A stretch of DNA of 64,000 nt. It comes from Streptococcus sp. LYSM12. Its GTDB lineage: Bacteria > Bacillota > Bacilli > Lactobacillales > Streptococcaceae. Shown piece after piece: positions 38,438 to 50,237 of this stretch. The notes beneath the pieces are model-generated. The model saw only the letters and a program-made list of their open reading frames with translations, ran no database searches and was not told the DNA's origin. The first letter of the stretch is position 1; the number at the start of each line of letters is the position of its first letter. Position numbers and translations under genes: made by a program. The DNA lies in the NCBI RefSeq assembly GCF_004569635.1, contig NZ_SPOZ01000003.1, positions 62,001 through 126,000 of the forward strand. Reading direction: 5' to 3'.

Positions 38438-39883
38438 TTAGTAGGTGACTTGGTTATAGAGCTCAATATAGCGCCTAGCAGATGCTGTCCAACTGACATC
38501 TGTTGTCATGGCTTGTTGAATCAACTGGTGCCAATCTTCTGGTCGGTTATAGTAGGTATCAAGAGCCAAATCGTAGACTTGCTTCATATTGTCAGCATGT
38601 TTGCCCCAGAAGCTGAAGCCCGTACCTTCTTTTGTCACCCAATTATAGGGGAGGACAGTATCTTGTAGTCCACCTGTTTCACGGACGAGCGGTAGGGTAC
38701 CGTAGTGCATGGAAATCAACTGACTAATACCACATGGTTCAAACATGGACGGCATGAGAAAGAGGTCACTAGCTGCATAAATCTGGTGGGCAAGTGGCTC
38801 ATTGTAACCTTGGTAGAAAGCAAATTTATCTGGATGAGCATTCTTGAAATAATGAAAGGCATTTTCGATGTCTGCCTCTCCATTTCCAAGAATGACAAAT
38901 TGGACATGGGCCTGCAAGAGTTGATGGAGAACTTCAGTCAGGAGATAAAAGCCTTTCTGCCAGGTCAAACGAGACACGATTCCAATCAATATCACATGTT
39001 CATCCTGGGGCAGACCAAACTGGGCTTGGAGAGCTAATTTATTGGCTTTTTTTTCTTGAATGGTTTCAAGAGCATAATTGTGTGCTAGATAGTCATCTGT
39101 TTGGCTATTCCATGTGTCATAGTCAATTCCGTTGACAATACCGAGTAAATCATGGCGACGCAATTCTAGGACATGCTCCATGTGTTCGCCATATTCTTCG
39201 GTCAGAATTTCCTGAGCATAGTTTTCAGACACGGTGGTTACCTTATCTGCGTAGAGAATTCCTAGCTTCATGAAGCTGATACAGTTATCATGGAAACGAG
39301 CAATCCCATCAACATAGTAGCTGTAATCCATTCCCAAGGCAGACCAGAGGAATTGCTTATTGAAAATGCCTTGAAAGGCTAGATTGTGAATGGTAAAGAC
39401 GTGCTTGATAGCGCGAAATTCTTCACGGTAGCTATAAAAGGTTCGACATAAGAAAGGAATAGTAGCGGTATGCCAGTCGTGACTATGAATGATGTCAGGA
39501 AAATAGTGGAGGGCTTCTAACAAGCGACAAGTCGCATGTTGGAAGAAACCAAAGCGCATGGCATCATCGTCGTAGCCGTATAAGTCTTTACGCTCAAAGT
39601 AATCACGATGTTCGATGAAGTAGAAAGTAACTCCGTCTACGACTTGTTGGTAGACATTGGCCATGGATTGAATATCGCCGGCTCGGACATCGAAGCTAGA
39701 GATATAGTCAAAATCCGCGTGATGATTGATAGCGATTTTTAAATAGAGTGGTAGAACCACTCGTACGTCCATTCCTTGCTTGACCAGTTCCTTGGGGAGG
39801 GAGCCGATAACGTCTGCCAATCCTCCTGTTTTGATAAAGGGAAGACCTTCTGAGGCGACAAATAGAACAGATTTTTGGGACAT
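38438..39883 (-). CDS. glgA: glycogen synthase (ADP-glucose)
   Basis: 481 aa, GT5. KTGGLADVIGSLPKEL at residues 19-34 is the ADP-glucose-binding signature; SRLTWQKGFYLL and the C-terminal FEPCGISQLISMHYGTLPLVRETGGL block complete the GT-B fold. It extends alpha-1,4-glucan chains. It follows glgD by 8 bp. Confidence 0.96.
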   Translation of the reverse strand: MSQKSVLFVASEGLPFIKTGGLADVIGSLPKELVKQGMDVRVVLPLYLKIAINHHADFDYISSFDVRAGDIQSMANVYQQVVDGVTFYFIEHRDYFERKDLYGYDDDAMRFGFFQHATCRLLEALHYFPDIIHSHDWHTATIPFLCRTFYSYREEFRAIKHVFTIHNLAFQGIFNKQFLWSALGMDYSYYVDGIARFHDNCISFMKLGILYADKVTTVSENYAQEILTEEYGEHMEHVLELRRHDLLGIVNGIDYDTWNSQTDDYLAHNYALETIQEKKANKLALQAQFGLPQDEHVILIGIVSRLTWQKGFYLLTEVLHQLLQAHVQFVILGNGEADIENAFHYFKNAHPDKFAFYQGYNEPLAHQIYAASDLFLMPSMFEPCGISQLISMHYGTLPLVRETGGLQDTVLPYNWVTKEGTGFSFWGKHADNMKQVYDLALDTYYNRPEDWHQLIQQAMTTDVSWTASARRYIELYNQVTY

Positions 39884-39891
39884 AGTTCCTC

Positions 39892-41007
39892 CTAAATAAC
39901 TTGATAAGCTTTCAAATAGGCGGGAGCCGATGCACTGCCTTTTATATCAACTGGATGCGCAATCATGGTTGCTTTATCAATGATAGCATTTTCAATATTA
40001 GCTCCGCTCTTGATGCTTACACCGTTTAAAATAATGGAATTTTTTATGACAACTCCCTCTTCAATGACCACATCGCGGTCAATCACTGAGTTTTCTACCT
40101 GACCATTAATGGTACCGCCATTTGAAATTAAACTACGTTTGACTTCAGCAAGCGGTCCGTAGAGGCAAGGGGAGCTGTCGCTGGTCTGTGTATGGATGGG
40201 CCAGTTATTCTTAAAGAGAAGCTTGCGTGTGTCGGGGTCAATCAAATCAAGTTGTGTCTGGAAATAGGCTTCAACTGTATTGATACAGGCAACGAAATCA
40301 CGATGGGCATAGCCGACAATACGGTATTGGTCTACAACATCATGAAGAATATCTTTGAGCCAGTAAAGAGCGGATACCTTGTTGGCGCGCTTGATTAGTT
40401 CAAGGAAAAGAGTACGTTTCATGAAGTAGGCTTCAAGAGAAACAGGGCGATTCTTGTATTTGCCGTGGTTTTCTTCAAATTCAATAATCCGCTTGTCTTC
40501 ACCGAATTTAAGGGTTTGGCAGCCGATGAAATTTTCTTTGGCATTGGTGACATTTTTGTACAAGACGGTGATGTCGGCTCTTGTTTCCAAATGTTCATCC
40601 AATAATTTTGAAAAATCTTGGCTGTAGATGAAGTAGGATGGAGCAATCAAGACATATTCCTTATGAGAATTTTCAATATAGTGAATATTGTCTGAGAAAG
40701 CCTTAATGTCATGCTGGTAGATTGAATTTGGGTCGGTCACGCTGTTTAAGAGACGCAATTTACCACGCTTACTATTGATGTTGTAGTGTTTACCTGTTCC
40801 GACATGCTGGATGGTCGAGCGCATTTTAGCAGGCATATAGACCTGAAAATCATTGATGCCAGAATTGGACATATTAGAAAGGACAAAGTCAATCAAGCGG
40901 TAGCGTCCTAAAAATCCAAATGCTTGAATTCCACGGTGATCCATGACATCTCCAAAATGGACATTATTTCCTTCAATGTTTACGATTCCTAATGTATTTC
41001 TTAACAT
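39892..41007 (-). CDS. glgD: GlgD, regulatory/second subunit of glucose-1-phosphate adenylyltransferase
   Basis: 371 aa. It has the pyrophosphorylase fold and left-handed beta-helix C-terminus (hexapeptide repeats, about 280-360) but lacks the GGRGTRL nucleotide loop: its N-terminus reads LGIVNIEGNNVHFGDV. In Firmicutes GlgC and GlgD form a heteromer in which GlgD stimulates GlgC. 12 bp after glgC. Confidence 0.92.
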   Translation of the reverse strand: MLRNTLGIVNIEGNNVHFGDVMDHRGIQAFGFLGRYRLIDFVLSNMSNSGINDFQVYMPAKMRSTIQHVGTGKHYNINSKRGKLRLLNSVTDPNSIYQHDIKAFSDNIHYIENSHKEYVLIAPSYFIYSQDFSKLLDEHLETRADITVLYKNVTNAKENFIGCQTLKFGEDKRIIEFEENHGKYKNRPVSLEAYFMKRTLFLELIKRANKVSALYWLKDILHDVVDQYRIVGYAHRDFVACINTVEAYFQTQLDLIDPDTRKLLFKNNWPIHTQTSDSSPCLYGPLAEVKRSLISNGGTINGQVENSVIDRDVVIEEGVVIKNSIILNGVSIKSGANIENAIIDKATMIAHPVDIKGSASAPAYLKAYQVI

Positions 41008-41019
41008 AGTAGTCCTTTC

Positions 41020-42147
41020 TTACTTGCTTACGTTTTTATCAATTAAGACAATAGAGTCAGCAGTACCTGAGAGTTTTACTCCTTCTGCAATCTTCACATT
41101 TTCTGCAACGATGACATAGTTTAATTGAACATTGTCTCCGATGACGGCTCCTGGAAGGAGGACAGAGTTTTTTACAGAAGCGCCTTGGTTGACCACTACA
41201 TCGGTAGAGATAACAGAGTGGTCGACATTTCCCTCAATAATCGCTCCCTTGTCAATATACGCACTACGGACGGTCGCATTGCTACCGATGACTTGGGCTG
41301 GAGATCCAGAATCTTCTGAGTAGATTCTCCAAGATGAATCAGAGAGATCTAAATCATCAGCGTGATCAATCAAGTCCATATTAGATTCCCAAAGGCTATT
41401 GACAGTACCTACATCTTTCCAGTAGCCACGGAATGGATGAGCATAGAGGCGTTTGCCGTCTGCTAGGTATTTTGGAATAATGTCGTGTCCAAAGTCATGG
41501 GATGAGGTGTCGAGTTTGTCATCTTCAAGGAGATATTTCCGCAAGGTTTTCCAGGTGAAGATGTAGATTCCCATAGAAGCCAGATTGCTCTTTGGTTTGG
41601 CTGGTTTTTCTTCAAATTCTTCAATGCGATACTCACTATTGGTATTCATGATCCCAAAGCGAGAGGCTTCTTTCATCGGTACTTCGATAACGGCAATGGT
41701 TGCATCTGCCTCATTTTGGATATGAGTATCTAGCAATTTATCATAGTTCATCTTGTAGATGTGGTCACCGGATAAGATGAGAACATATTCTGGGTCGTGA
41801 AGGTCTACGAAGTCAATATTTTGGGTAATGGCATCAGCTGTTCCCTTATAAAGCCCGAATCCTTCGATTTTTTCACTAGGAGGAAGCACAAAGACACCAG
41901 AACCTTGCACATCCAAGCCCCAACGTTGTGATTGGGCAACATAAGAGTTGAGGAGGACAGGCTCGTACTGGGTCAAAACACCAACAATGTCAATCCCTGA
42001 GTTTGCACAGTTACTAAGCGGAAAGTCGATAATACGATATTTTCCACCGAATGCAACCGCAGGTTTTGCAACCTTTTTGGTTAACCCTTCCAAGCGAGTT
42101 CCACGTCCGCCAGCAAGAATCATTGCTACTAATTTATTTTGTACCAA
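41020..42147 (-). CDS. glgC: glucose-1-phosphate adenylyltransferase
   Basis: 375 aa. [14 protein letters not shown] (residues about 10-23) binds [20 protein letters not shown] and the [10 protein letters not shown] region bind glucose-1-phosphate; a beta-helix closes the protein. It makes ADP-glucose, the committed step of glycogen synthesis. First gene of glgCDA, with SD AAGGAG and a cre-like site upstream. Confidence 0.96.
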   Translation of the reverse strand: MVQNKLVAMILAGGRGTRLEGLTKKVAKPAVAFGGKYRIIDFPLSNCANSGIDIVGVLTQYEPVLLNSYVAQSQRWGLDVQGSGVFVLPPSEKIEGFGLYKGTADAITQNIDFVDLHDPEYVLILSGDHIYKMNYDKLLDTHIQNEADATIAVIEVPMKEASRFGIMNTNSEYRIEEFEEKPAKPKSNLASMGIYIFTWKTLRKYLLEDDKLDTSSHDFGHDIIPKYLADGKRLYAHPFRGYWKDVGTVNSLWESNMDLIDHADDLDLSDSSWRIYSEDSGSPAQVIGSNATVRSAYIDKGAIIEGNVDHSVISTDVVVNQGASVKNSVLLPGAVIGDNVQLNYVIVAENVKIAEGVKLSGTADSIVLIDKNVSK

Positions 42148-42179
42148 AATAGATCACTCCTTATATATATGATAGAATT

Positions 42180-42217
42180 ATTATAGCATAAATAAAAACA
42201 TAATGGAAGCGTTTTCT
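42180..42217 (-). promoter_or_regulatory. glgC promoter with cre-like site
   Basis: On the minus strand TATAAT (42185-42180) is 33 bp before the start codon. A weak -35 lies at 42208-42203 and overlaps AGAAAACGCTTCCA (42217-42204), which matches the CcpA cre consensus TGWAARCGYTWNCW at all but one or two positions. A second, less perfect TGAAAGCG lies near 42265. CcpA repression of glycogen synthesis during sugar excess is inferred. Confidence 0.5.
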
Positions 42218-42294
42218 AGAAAAATGACGGAATTATTTTCATTTTTTCCTGCGATACGCTTTCATTATGTTTAATAGCTTATATTGAACTGAGT

Positions 42295-43215
42295 TCAGTC
42301 GGATAAGGGAGTATCAAATTTCACTTCTTCGAGCAGATACTGGATGAATTTTTCGCCCATTTGAGAGAGGATAGTCTTCTCGTGTTGGATATAGACCAGC
42401 TCGATATCATCATCGTAATCAAGGGGGATGGAAACAATATTGTCTCCATTGAGGTTGGAGTTCAAAATTCCCGTAGCAATAGTGTAGCCATTAAGCCCGA
42501 TTAGGAGGTTGAAGAGGGTTGCACGGTCAGACACAACAATAGACTTTTTGTGGTGTTCTTGCGAGAGAATTTCTTCAGCGAAGTAGAAAGAGTTGTGAAT
42601 ACCTTGCTCGTAGCTCAGATAAGGAAAATCAGCCACATCTTCTAAGGTAATGAGCGATTTTTGAGCCAGAGGATTGGTCTTGCTGATAAAGATATGGGGT
42701 TTGGCTTTAAAGAGATGAGTGTGGCTTAAACGATGGTCATCCAGCATCTTGAGTAGGATATCGCGGTTAAAGCTGTTGAGGAAGAGAACACCGATTTCAG
42801 AACGGAAATTCTTGACATCATCGATAATTTCCCAGGTCCGCGTTTCCCGTAAGAAGAGTTCATAATCTTCCATATCGGTTTCTTTCAGGAGGGAAACAAA
42901 GGCATTGACTACAAAGGCATAGTGCTGAGAAGACACGCTAAAGAGTTGGCGTTTGCCCCCTGGATTTTTATAACGTTCTTCTAAGAGTTCCGTTTGCTCA
43001 ACCACTTGACGGGCATAGGAGAGAAATTCAAGTCCATCTCTTGTGAGGGTAATACCCTTGGGATTGCGGTAGAAAATCTCGATGCCCATTTCTTTTTCTA
43101 AGTCACGGACAGCATTAGATAGGCTAGGCTGGGTGATGAATAATTGTTTGGCGGCTTCGTTCATGCTACCGGTTTCAGCGATTTTAATGATGTAGTGTAA
43201 TTGTTGGATTCTCAT
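42295..43215 (-). CDS. cpsY: LysR-type regulator, CpsY/MetR-like
   Basis: 306 aa from the ATG at 43215 (an upstream in-frame extension of 29 codons contains no SD and reads as leader). The helix-turn-helix is at residues 1-60 (MRIQQLHYIIKIAETGSM), followed by the effector domain. It strongly resembles streptococcal CpsY/MtaR-type regulators that control methionine uptake and surface or capsule genes; targets here are unknown. It is divergent from pyrK, and the pyrK promoter begins 20 bp from its start. Confidence 0.8.
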   Translation of the reverse strand: MRIQQLHYIIKIAETGSMNEAAKQLFITQPSLSNAVRDLEKEMGIEIFYRNPKGITLTRDGLEFLSYARQVVEQTELLEERYKNPGGKRQLFSVSSQHYAFVVNAFVSLLKETDMEDYELFLRETRTWEIIDDVKNFRSEIGVLFLNSFNRDILLKMLDDHRLSHTHLFKAKPHIFISKTNPLAQKSLITLEDVADFPYLSYEQGIHNSFYFAEEILSQEHHKKSIVVSDRATLFNLLIGLNGYTIATGILNSNLNGDNIVSIPLDYDDDIELVYIQHEKTILSQMGEKFIQYLLEEVKFDTPLSD

Positions 43216-43234
43216 CGTTCTATTGTACCATGAT

Positions 43235-43441
43235 TTGACAAAAAAAGACGAAAAATGTATAATGCACAGTAATAGAACCTTTAATTGAGTCCAGAGAGGC
43301 AAAGAAGGCGAATACAGATATAAGAGACTAGCGATTTCAGACTATGCAGCCTGTGTGATTTCACAGATGTGCTGTTAGAATTAGAATTGCAGATGGCTCA
43401 TTCTTTTCGTGTAACTTTGCCTGAGGCAGGGTTATTTTTTT
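43235..43441 (+). promoter_or_regulatory. pyrK-pyrD promoter and PyrR attenuator
   Basis: TTGACA 43235-43240, 17 bp, TATAAT 43258-43263. The transcript then carries AGTCCAGAGAGGC (43288-43300), the PyrR-binding loop, in an anti-antiterminator. An intrinsic terminator AACTTTGCCT/AGGCAGGGTT with seven T (43413-43441) ends 12 bp before the pyrK ATG. UMP-loaded PyrR should favour termination. Confidence 0.88.
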
Positions 43442-43453
43442 GTAGGAGGAAAC

Positions 43454-45183
<1,730 letters not shown>

Positions 45184-45260
45184 CAATAGGGTTATCCTGA
45201 TTTCGGAAATGACGATTACTACCGTTTTACATTGTCTAATAAAAGAAAATAATAGCCTAT

Positions 45261-45472
45261 TATAGTCGTTTCGTTTATCTTTTATTACTGCGTTCACTCA
45301 CTTTGCCGTACTCCAGTACAGCCTGCAGCTCCTTGCCTAGTAATAGTCATTTAGTTTTATCTTTTATTACTTCGTTCACCCGTCTTGCTGTACTCCAGTA
45401 CTACCTGCGACTCGTTGCCTAGTACTAAAAATAAATGAAACGGCTATACTAAAAGCAAACTAAAAGACTGTA
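45261..45472 (+). repeat. outer RUP-like repeat, split by a nested copy
   Basis: Left part 45261-45341 (TATAGTCGTTTCG to TGCCTAGT) and right part 45449-45472 (CTAAAAGCAAACTAAAAGACTGTA) form one element of about 105 bp. It is interrupted at the TA of CTAGTACT by a second complete copy. Confidence 0.88.
45342..45448 (+). repeat. inner RUP-like repeat, 107 bp, nested
   Basis: From AATAGTCATTTAG to GAAACGGCTATA, exactly 107 bp, of the CCTGCGACTCGTTG subfamily, inserted in a copy of the CAGCCTGCAGCTCCTTG subfamily. It shows that the CCTGCGACTC type moved after the other. The rest of the gap to 45660 has only degraded repeat ends. Confidence 0.9.
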
Positions 45473-45664
45473 TCGTAAAAACAGATAAGACTACACAGAG
45501 TGATTACAACAAATGATGTATTCAAACAGTTGCCTTACCAGAGCGAGCATTTATATTGAAGAAAATAAACGAAGAGGCTAGCTATAGGCTTGTATTATCG
45601 TACAGTAAGGCGATGCTGGTGAACATCTTAACAACATTGGAAAGGATTCTTAGCAGGATAATGG

Positions 45665-45826
45665 TTGACAATCGTCAGATAAATTAGTAGAATAAGGGTA
45701 AGAAAATTGGAATAATGGATTACCCCTTTAACTCAGTCCAGAGAGGCTAGAAAGGTGTTCATGACAAAAGTAGGGTCTTGCCCTTCTTTTCGTGCAACCT
45801 TGACTAGTTAGGCAAGGTTATTTTTG
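45665..45826 (+). promoter_or_regulatory. pyrF-pyrE promoter and PyrR attenuator
   Basis: TTGACA 45665-45670, 17 bp, TAGAAT 45688-45693; AGTCCAGAGAGGCT at 45735-45748 is the PyrR site; the terminator AACCTTG/CAAGGTT with TTATTTTTG lies at 45796-45826, 16 bp before pyrF. Same design as the pyrK leader, with different stem sequence. Confidence 0.88.
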
Positions 45827-45841
45827 TAGAGAGGAAGAAAA

Positions 45842-46561
45842 ATGAGAGAAGAACGACCAGTCATTGCCCTTGATTTTCCAAGTTTTGAGCAGGTGAAAGC
45901 TTTTTTAGGCCTTTTTCCCAGCGATGAACGCTTATATGTTAAGGTGGGCATGGAGTTGTACTATGCAGTAGGTCCTGAGATACTAACCTATATCAAGAAC
46001 TTAGGGCATAGTATCTTTCTAGATCTGAAATTGCATGATATTCCCAATACAGTGGAGTCGGCTATGCGGGTCTTAGCAAAGTCTGGGGTAGATATGACGA
46101 ATGTTCATGCTGCAGGCGGTGTTGAGATGATGAAAGCAGCCAAACATGGCTTGGGTGATGGAGCGAAGCTCATTGCTGTGACCCAGCTAACCTCAACATC
46201 TGAAGAGCAGATGAGGCAATACCAAAACATTCAAGGCAGTTTGAAAGATTCAGTATTACACTATGCTCAAAAAACGCATGAAGCTGGGCTGGATGGTGTG
46301 GTCTGCTCGGCCCAAGAAGCATCGGCTATTAAAGGAGTGACAGCTGATGACTTTATCTGCTTAACCCCAGGCATTCGCCCGCAAGGGACGGCAGTAGGAG
46401 ATCAAAAGCGGGTGGTTAGCCCAGCTGATGCTTACCGACTTGGAAGTGATTATATCGTTGTGGGACGCCCCATCACACAGGCAGCAAATCCCGTAGAATC
46501 CTACCGAACTATCTATAAAGAATGGAACAATAAGATACAAAGGACGCAAAGAGCAAAGTAA
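45842..46561 (+). CDS. pyrF: orotidine 5'-phosphate decarboxylase
   Basis: 239 aa. [11 protein letters not shown] carries the catalytic Asp-Lys-x-x-Asp set; TPGIRP and YIVVGRPIT bind phosphate. Makes UMP, the last step of de novo synthesis. An AGAGAGGAAG SD precedes the ATG. The C-terminus runs into repeat sequence ([10 protein letters not shown]), and the last residues may come from that repeat. Confidence 0.96.
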   Translation: MREERPVIALDFPSFEQVKAFLGLFPSDERLYVKVGMELYYAVGPEILTYIKNLGHSIFLDLKLHDIPNTVESAMRVLAKSGVDMTNVHAAGGVEMMKAAKHGLGDGAKLIAVTQLTSTSEEQMRQYQNIQGSLKDSVLHYAQKTHEAGLDGVVCSAQEASAIKGVTADDFICLTPGIRPQGTAVGDQKRVVSPADAYRLGSDYIVVGRPITQAANPVESYRTIYKEWNNKIQRTQRAK

Positions 46562-46935
46562 AAATAAGGACGCAAAGAGCACAGTAAAAATAGGGAGCTT
46601 TGCGAAGACGTATCGTCTAGCAAAGGCTTCTCTTTTTTCCCCAGCTCTTAGTCCGTGTTCAATTACATAAGATACAAAGGACGTAAAGTGAGCACAGCAA
46701 AAATAGGAGGTTGACGCAGAGGCTATAGACTCTAGGAAACTTATACCTAAAGGTAGCCGTATCCGTAAGCGAGCATAGTTCGCAACTGCCATAGCAAAAA
46801 TAGGAAATTTGACGAGTGAAAAGCTCCAGTGGAGGTTTTCAGCCTATTTCCTAGAGGTATCCGTAAGCAACTAACCTTTGCAAAAGTGTTTTTTTCCGAG
46901 CTTTTAGCCCAAGTATCAGTTAGGATATGGGGATG
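46540..46935. repeat. modular hairpin repeat region 2
   Basis: Between pyrF and pyrE. ACGCAAAGAGCA is duplicated at the pyrF end; modules include AGAG/CTCT (46718-46733), GCGA/TCGC (46769-46783) and a 10-bp stem GAAAAGCTCC/GGAGGTTTTC (46818-46840), with the linkers AAAATAGGA, TTGACG, CTAGGAA, ATCCGTAAGC. It separates the two genes by 435 bp. Confidence 0.75.
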
Positions 46936-46996
46936 TTTAGAAAATGCAAAGACTAGAATGGGCAACCATCAGTATAAAACCTAAAAGGAGTAACAG

Positions 46997-47638
46997 ATGA
47001 CATTATCAAGAGAAATTGCAGCACACCTGCTCGATATTAAGGCAGTGTATTTACAGCCAGAAGCACCATTTACATGGGCATCAGGGATTAAATCACCGAT
47101 TTATACGGACAATCGTATTACCCTATCTTATCCAGATACTAGGAGCTTGATTGAAGCCGGGTTCGTAGAGAAGATTAAGGAATCATTCCCAGAAGTGGAA
47201 GTTATTGCAGGAACCGCAACTGCAGGTATTCCTCATGGTGCAATTATTGCTGATCGTATGAATTTGCCTTTTGCTTATATCCGTAGCAAACCCAAAGAGC
47301 ATGGGGCAGGTAATCAGGTAGAGGGTCGCATTATTAAGGGGCAAAAAATGGTCGTGATTGAAGACTTGATTTCGACCGGTGGATCAGTGCTTGATGCTGT
47401 AGCAGCTGCAAAACGTGAGGGAGCCGATGTTCTCGGTGTGGTAGCTATTTTTACCTATGAATTACCAAAGGCAACAGCTAATTTTGAGCAAGCTTCCGTC
47501 AAATTGGTAACCTTATCCAATTATAGTGAACTCATTAAAGTCGCTAAGGTTCAAGGTTATATCAATGCTGATGGCTTGACCTTATTGAAGAAATTTAAAG
47601 AAAACCAAGAGACCTGGCAGGATTCATCCAGCTTATGA
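46997..47638 (+). CDS. pyrE: orotate phosphoribosyltransferase
   Basis: 213 aa. PRPP loop [13 protein letters not shown] near residue 120, and [12 protein letters not shown] near 75. Converts orotate and PRPP to OMP. AAAAGGAG SD. Transcription probably comes from the pyrF leader across the repeats, since no clear promoter is seen in the gap. Confidence 0.96.
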   Translation: MTLSREIAAHLLDIKAVYLQPEAPFTWASGIKSPIYTDNRITLSYPDTRSLIEAGFVEKIKESFPEVEVIAGTATAGIPHGAIIADRMNLPFAYIRSKPKEHGAGNQVEGRIIKGQKMVVIEDLISTGGSVLDAVAAAKREGADVLGVVAIFTYELPKATANFEQASVKLVTLSNYSELIKVAKVQGYINADGLTLLKKFKENQETWQDSSSL

Positions 47639-47644
47639 GGAAAG

Positions 47645-47686
47645 AGAGGGGATAGCAGATAATCAAGTATTTCCCCTCTTTTTTTG
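47645..47686 (+). terminator. pyrE terminator
   Basis: AGAGGGGA/TCCCCTCT stem, 19-nt loop, then seven T. Confidence 0.85.
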
Positions 47687-47715
47687 TAGCAATAGAAATC
47701 TGATGCCTAAAGTGG

Positions 47716-47721
47716 TATAAT
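47716..47721 (+). promoter_or_regulatory. extended -10 promoter, possibly leaderless mRNA
   Basis: TGGTATAAT ends 7 bp before the ATG at 47729, so transcription should begin at or next to the start codon. There is no SD. Confidence 0.5.
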
Positions 47722-47728
47722 AAATAGC

Positions 47729-49228
47729 ATGTATCATCTATTTTTTAATTGTCTTCAGAAATTGATGTGGTTGATAACACTTTTTTGGCTAGTCGTTGTT
47801 GTCCAGGAATTATGGAGTTTTCCAAGCCTATTTCTTTATGGTCTTGCCCTCTTGGTTCTCTTGGTGATGTGGAAAAAAAACGCCGTCCATAGACTCTACT
47901 GTTATGCAATGGCACACAAGAGATACTTGCTAGGCTTAGCCCTTGTCTTTCAGGTGCTTGTCATTTTATCAGCCAACTTGTTGGTTAGACGGGATGCAGC
48001 AGTTGTGATTACAGGAGCATTAAGGCTACTGGATGGACAGTCGATTTCCAACTATCTGACGCGCAATCCGAATAATCTCCCTATGTTCTTGTATGCTAGA
48101 GCGCTCTACCATTTATTTGGCTTTGAGGCTCTGTGGGTCCTACAAGTATTGGGAGTGTTCTATATAAACGGGACTGCTTATATTCTTTATCGAACTGGTC
48201 GTGATTTTTTTAGCCAGCGGGTGGCAGATAGTCTCTTTACCCTTTATTTGTTACTACTTGGTTTTTCACCTTATGTCATTCAAACCTATACAGATATCAC
48301 ATCGCTTCCTTTTCTGGCGGGTCAGTTGTATCTGATGGTTGCCCTGTTAAAAGAAGAGCGCAACGCCACTCAACGTTTGTGTGCGCTCGGTTTGTTGACT
48401 GCGATCGCAAGTATTTTCCGTCCTACTGCGCTGGTCATTGTGATTGCTTTTACCATGCTTCTTTTTCTAAAAGAGGGATGGCAGCGATTCGTCCATTATA
48501 TGGCGATATTGGTCTGTAGTTTTGGTTTTATCTTTGCAGGTCTGACTTATGTCATTCGTCACCAGCAAGAAGTCAAGATTATCCACGACGAGACATTGGC
48601 AAAGGGCTTAACGACTTTTATCAATCTTGGTTTGACCTATTCAGGAACGGATCAAGAAGACATGAAAGCGGGTCTCCTCAACTATATAGATTCTGAAAAA
48701 CGGAGCGATTACAATAATGGCATGTTTGCGAAAGAAAATGAAATCAAAGAGATTAAGCGCCGACTCAGGAATTATACGGCTGTGACATTTGTACAACACC
48801 TCAAGTACAAGCTTGCTATGACGTTATATGATGGTTCTCTCAACTGGATTTATCGAAAACCGGAGAATGAGAAAACGCCCCTCGTATCTCCGTTATATAA
48901 GTATACAAAAGAAAATAGGGTTGCAGAAGCGATACGGCAATCAATTATTGAATATGAGGGGGATTATTATCAGTACTATCAAGTAGTTAAACAGTTTATA
49001 TGGTTGGTGGCAGTACTTGGTTTAGTGATAGCTGTGTGGCGCTATCGTCCAGACGATACAATCAATTTTTTAAGTCTAGCGATTTTTGGTGGTCTTTTGT
49101 TTCTCATGATTTTTGAAGGTGGAAAAACTCGTTATTTACTGCAATTTTTCCCGCAAATCTTATTGCTGTCTAGCCTTGGCTTGACAAGGTTATGTGATAA
49201 GGAAGGAACAAAAGAAGTAGAACTGTGA
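47729..49228 (+). CDS. polytopic glycosyltransferase-like membrane protein (GT39/PMT-like)
   Basis: 499 aa with about 10-12 membrane helices and external loops, the largest near residues 290-390. RRDAAVVITGALRLLDGQ near residue 87 has the charged loop after the first helices expected of GT-C enzymes. It resembles the integral membrane glycosyltransferases annotated TIGR03766 in Gram-positive bacteria. It would use a lipid-linked sugar and act outside the membrane; substrate unknown. Overlaps the next gene's upstream region by 4 bp. Confidence 0.65.
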   Translation: MYHLFFNCLQKLMWLITLFWLVVVVQELWSFPSLFLYGLALLVLLVMWKKNAVHRLYCYAMAHKRYLLGLALVFQVLVILSANLLVRRDAAVVITGALRLLDGQSISNYLTRNPNNLPMFLYARALYHLFGFEALWVLQVLGVFYINGTAYILYRTGRDFFSQRVADSLFTLYLLLLGFSPYVIQTYTDITSLPFLAGQLYLMVALLKEERNATQRLCALGLLTAIASIFRPTALVIVIAFTMLLFLKEGWQRFVHYMAILVCSFGFIFAGLTYVIRHQQEVKIIHDETLAKGLTTFINLGLTYSGTDQEDMKAGLLNYIDSEKRSDYNNGMFAKENEIKEIKRRLRNYTAVTFVQHLKYKLAMTLYDGSLNWIYRKPENEKTPLVSPLYKYTKENRVAEAIRQSIIEYEGDYYQYYQVVKQFIWLVAVLGLVIAVWRYRPDDTINFLSLAIFGGLLFLMIFEGGKTRYLLQFFPQILLLSSLGLTRLCDKEGTKEVEL

Positions 49229-49242
49229 AAGGGGAGGATAAA

Positions 49243-50223
49243 ATGACTAAAGTAAAATGGAAATGGGCAACATTGGGGACTGGTGTAATTGCAAATGAAC
49301 TCGCCCAGGCTTTGCAAGGATTGGGAGGAAACCTTTACTCGGTCGCGAATCGGACCTATGAAAAAGGACTGGCCTTTGCAGAGCGATATGGAATTGAAAA
49401 AGTTTATCGTGAAGTAGATGAGGTCTTTGCAGATGAAGAAGTCGATATTATCTATATTTCAACACCCCATAATACCCATATTGATTTTCTTCGTAAAGCG
49501 CTAGTAGCTGGGAAGCACGTGCTATGTGAAAAGTCTATTACCTTAAATAGTGCTGAGTTAGAAGAAGCGATGCAGCTTGCTGAGGAGAACGGTGTCGTAT
49601 TGGCAGAAGCTATGACTATCTATCACATGCCGCTGTATCGTAAGTTGAACGAGATTCTAGCATCGGGTAGTCTTGGACCACTTAAAATGCTTCAGATGAA
49701 CTTTGGGAGTTATAAAGACTACGATATGACCAATCGATTTTTTAATCGTAACTTAGCAGGTGGTGCTCTCTTAGATATTGGGGTATATGCCTTATCTTTT
49801 GTGAGATGGTTTATGTCCTCTTGTCCTCGTCAGATTGTCTCACAGGTCCGTTTGGCCCCTACAGGTGTGGATGAACAAGTTGGTATCTTGCTAACCAATG
49901 AAGAAGGGGAGATGGCAACGGTTAGCCTTACCCTCCATGCAAAACAGCCCAAACGGGGCATGCTGGCCTATGAGAGGGGATATATTAAAATCTATGATTA
50001 TCCGAGAGGGCAACGAGCTGTGATTACTTACACGGAAGATGGACATCAAGAAGTTCTTGAAGTTGGTGATACGAGCGAAGCCCTACGCTATGAAGTACTT
50101 GATATGGAACGTGCAGTAGCAGGTATCGAGCAAGAGATGTATCTAAATTATAGCTACGATGTGATGCAGATGATGACAGAGTTGCGCAAGGAATGGGGAT
50201 TGAGTTATCCTGAGGAAGAGTAA
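49243..50223 (+). CDS. Gfo/Idh/MocA-family oxidoreductase
   Basis: 326 aa from ATG 49243 (SD GGGGAGG); a GTG at 49225 precedes the SD. Rossmann motif [13 protein letters not shown], then the EKS (residue about 92, CEKSITLN) typical of the family and the C-terminal alpha/beta domain with [16 protein letters not shown](P)-dependent sugar or cyclitol dehydrogenase; substrate not known. Confidence 0.85.
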   Translation: MTKVKWKWATLGTGVIANELAQALQGLGGNLYSVANRTYEKGLAFAERYGIEKVYREVDEVFADEEVDIIYISTPHNTHIDFLRKALVAGKHVLCEKSITLNSAELEEAMQLAEENGVVLAEAMTIYHMPLYRKLNEILASGSLGPLKMLQMNFGSYKDYDMTNRFFNRNLAGGALLDIGVYALSFVRWFMSSCPRQIVSQVRLAPTGVDEQVGILLTNEEGEMATVSLTLHAKQPKRGMLAYERGYIKIYDYPRGQRAVITYTEDGHQEVLEVGDTSEALRYEVLDMERAVAGIEQEMYLNYSYDVMQMMTELRKEWGLSYPEEE

Positions 50224-50237
50224 GAAAGAGGGTGCAG

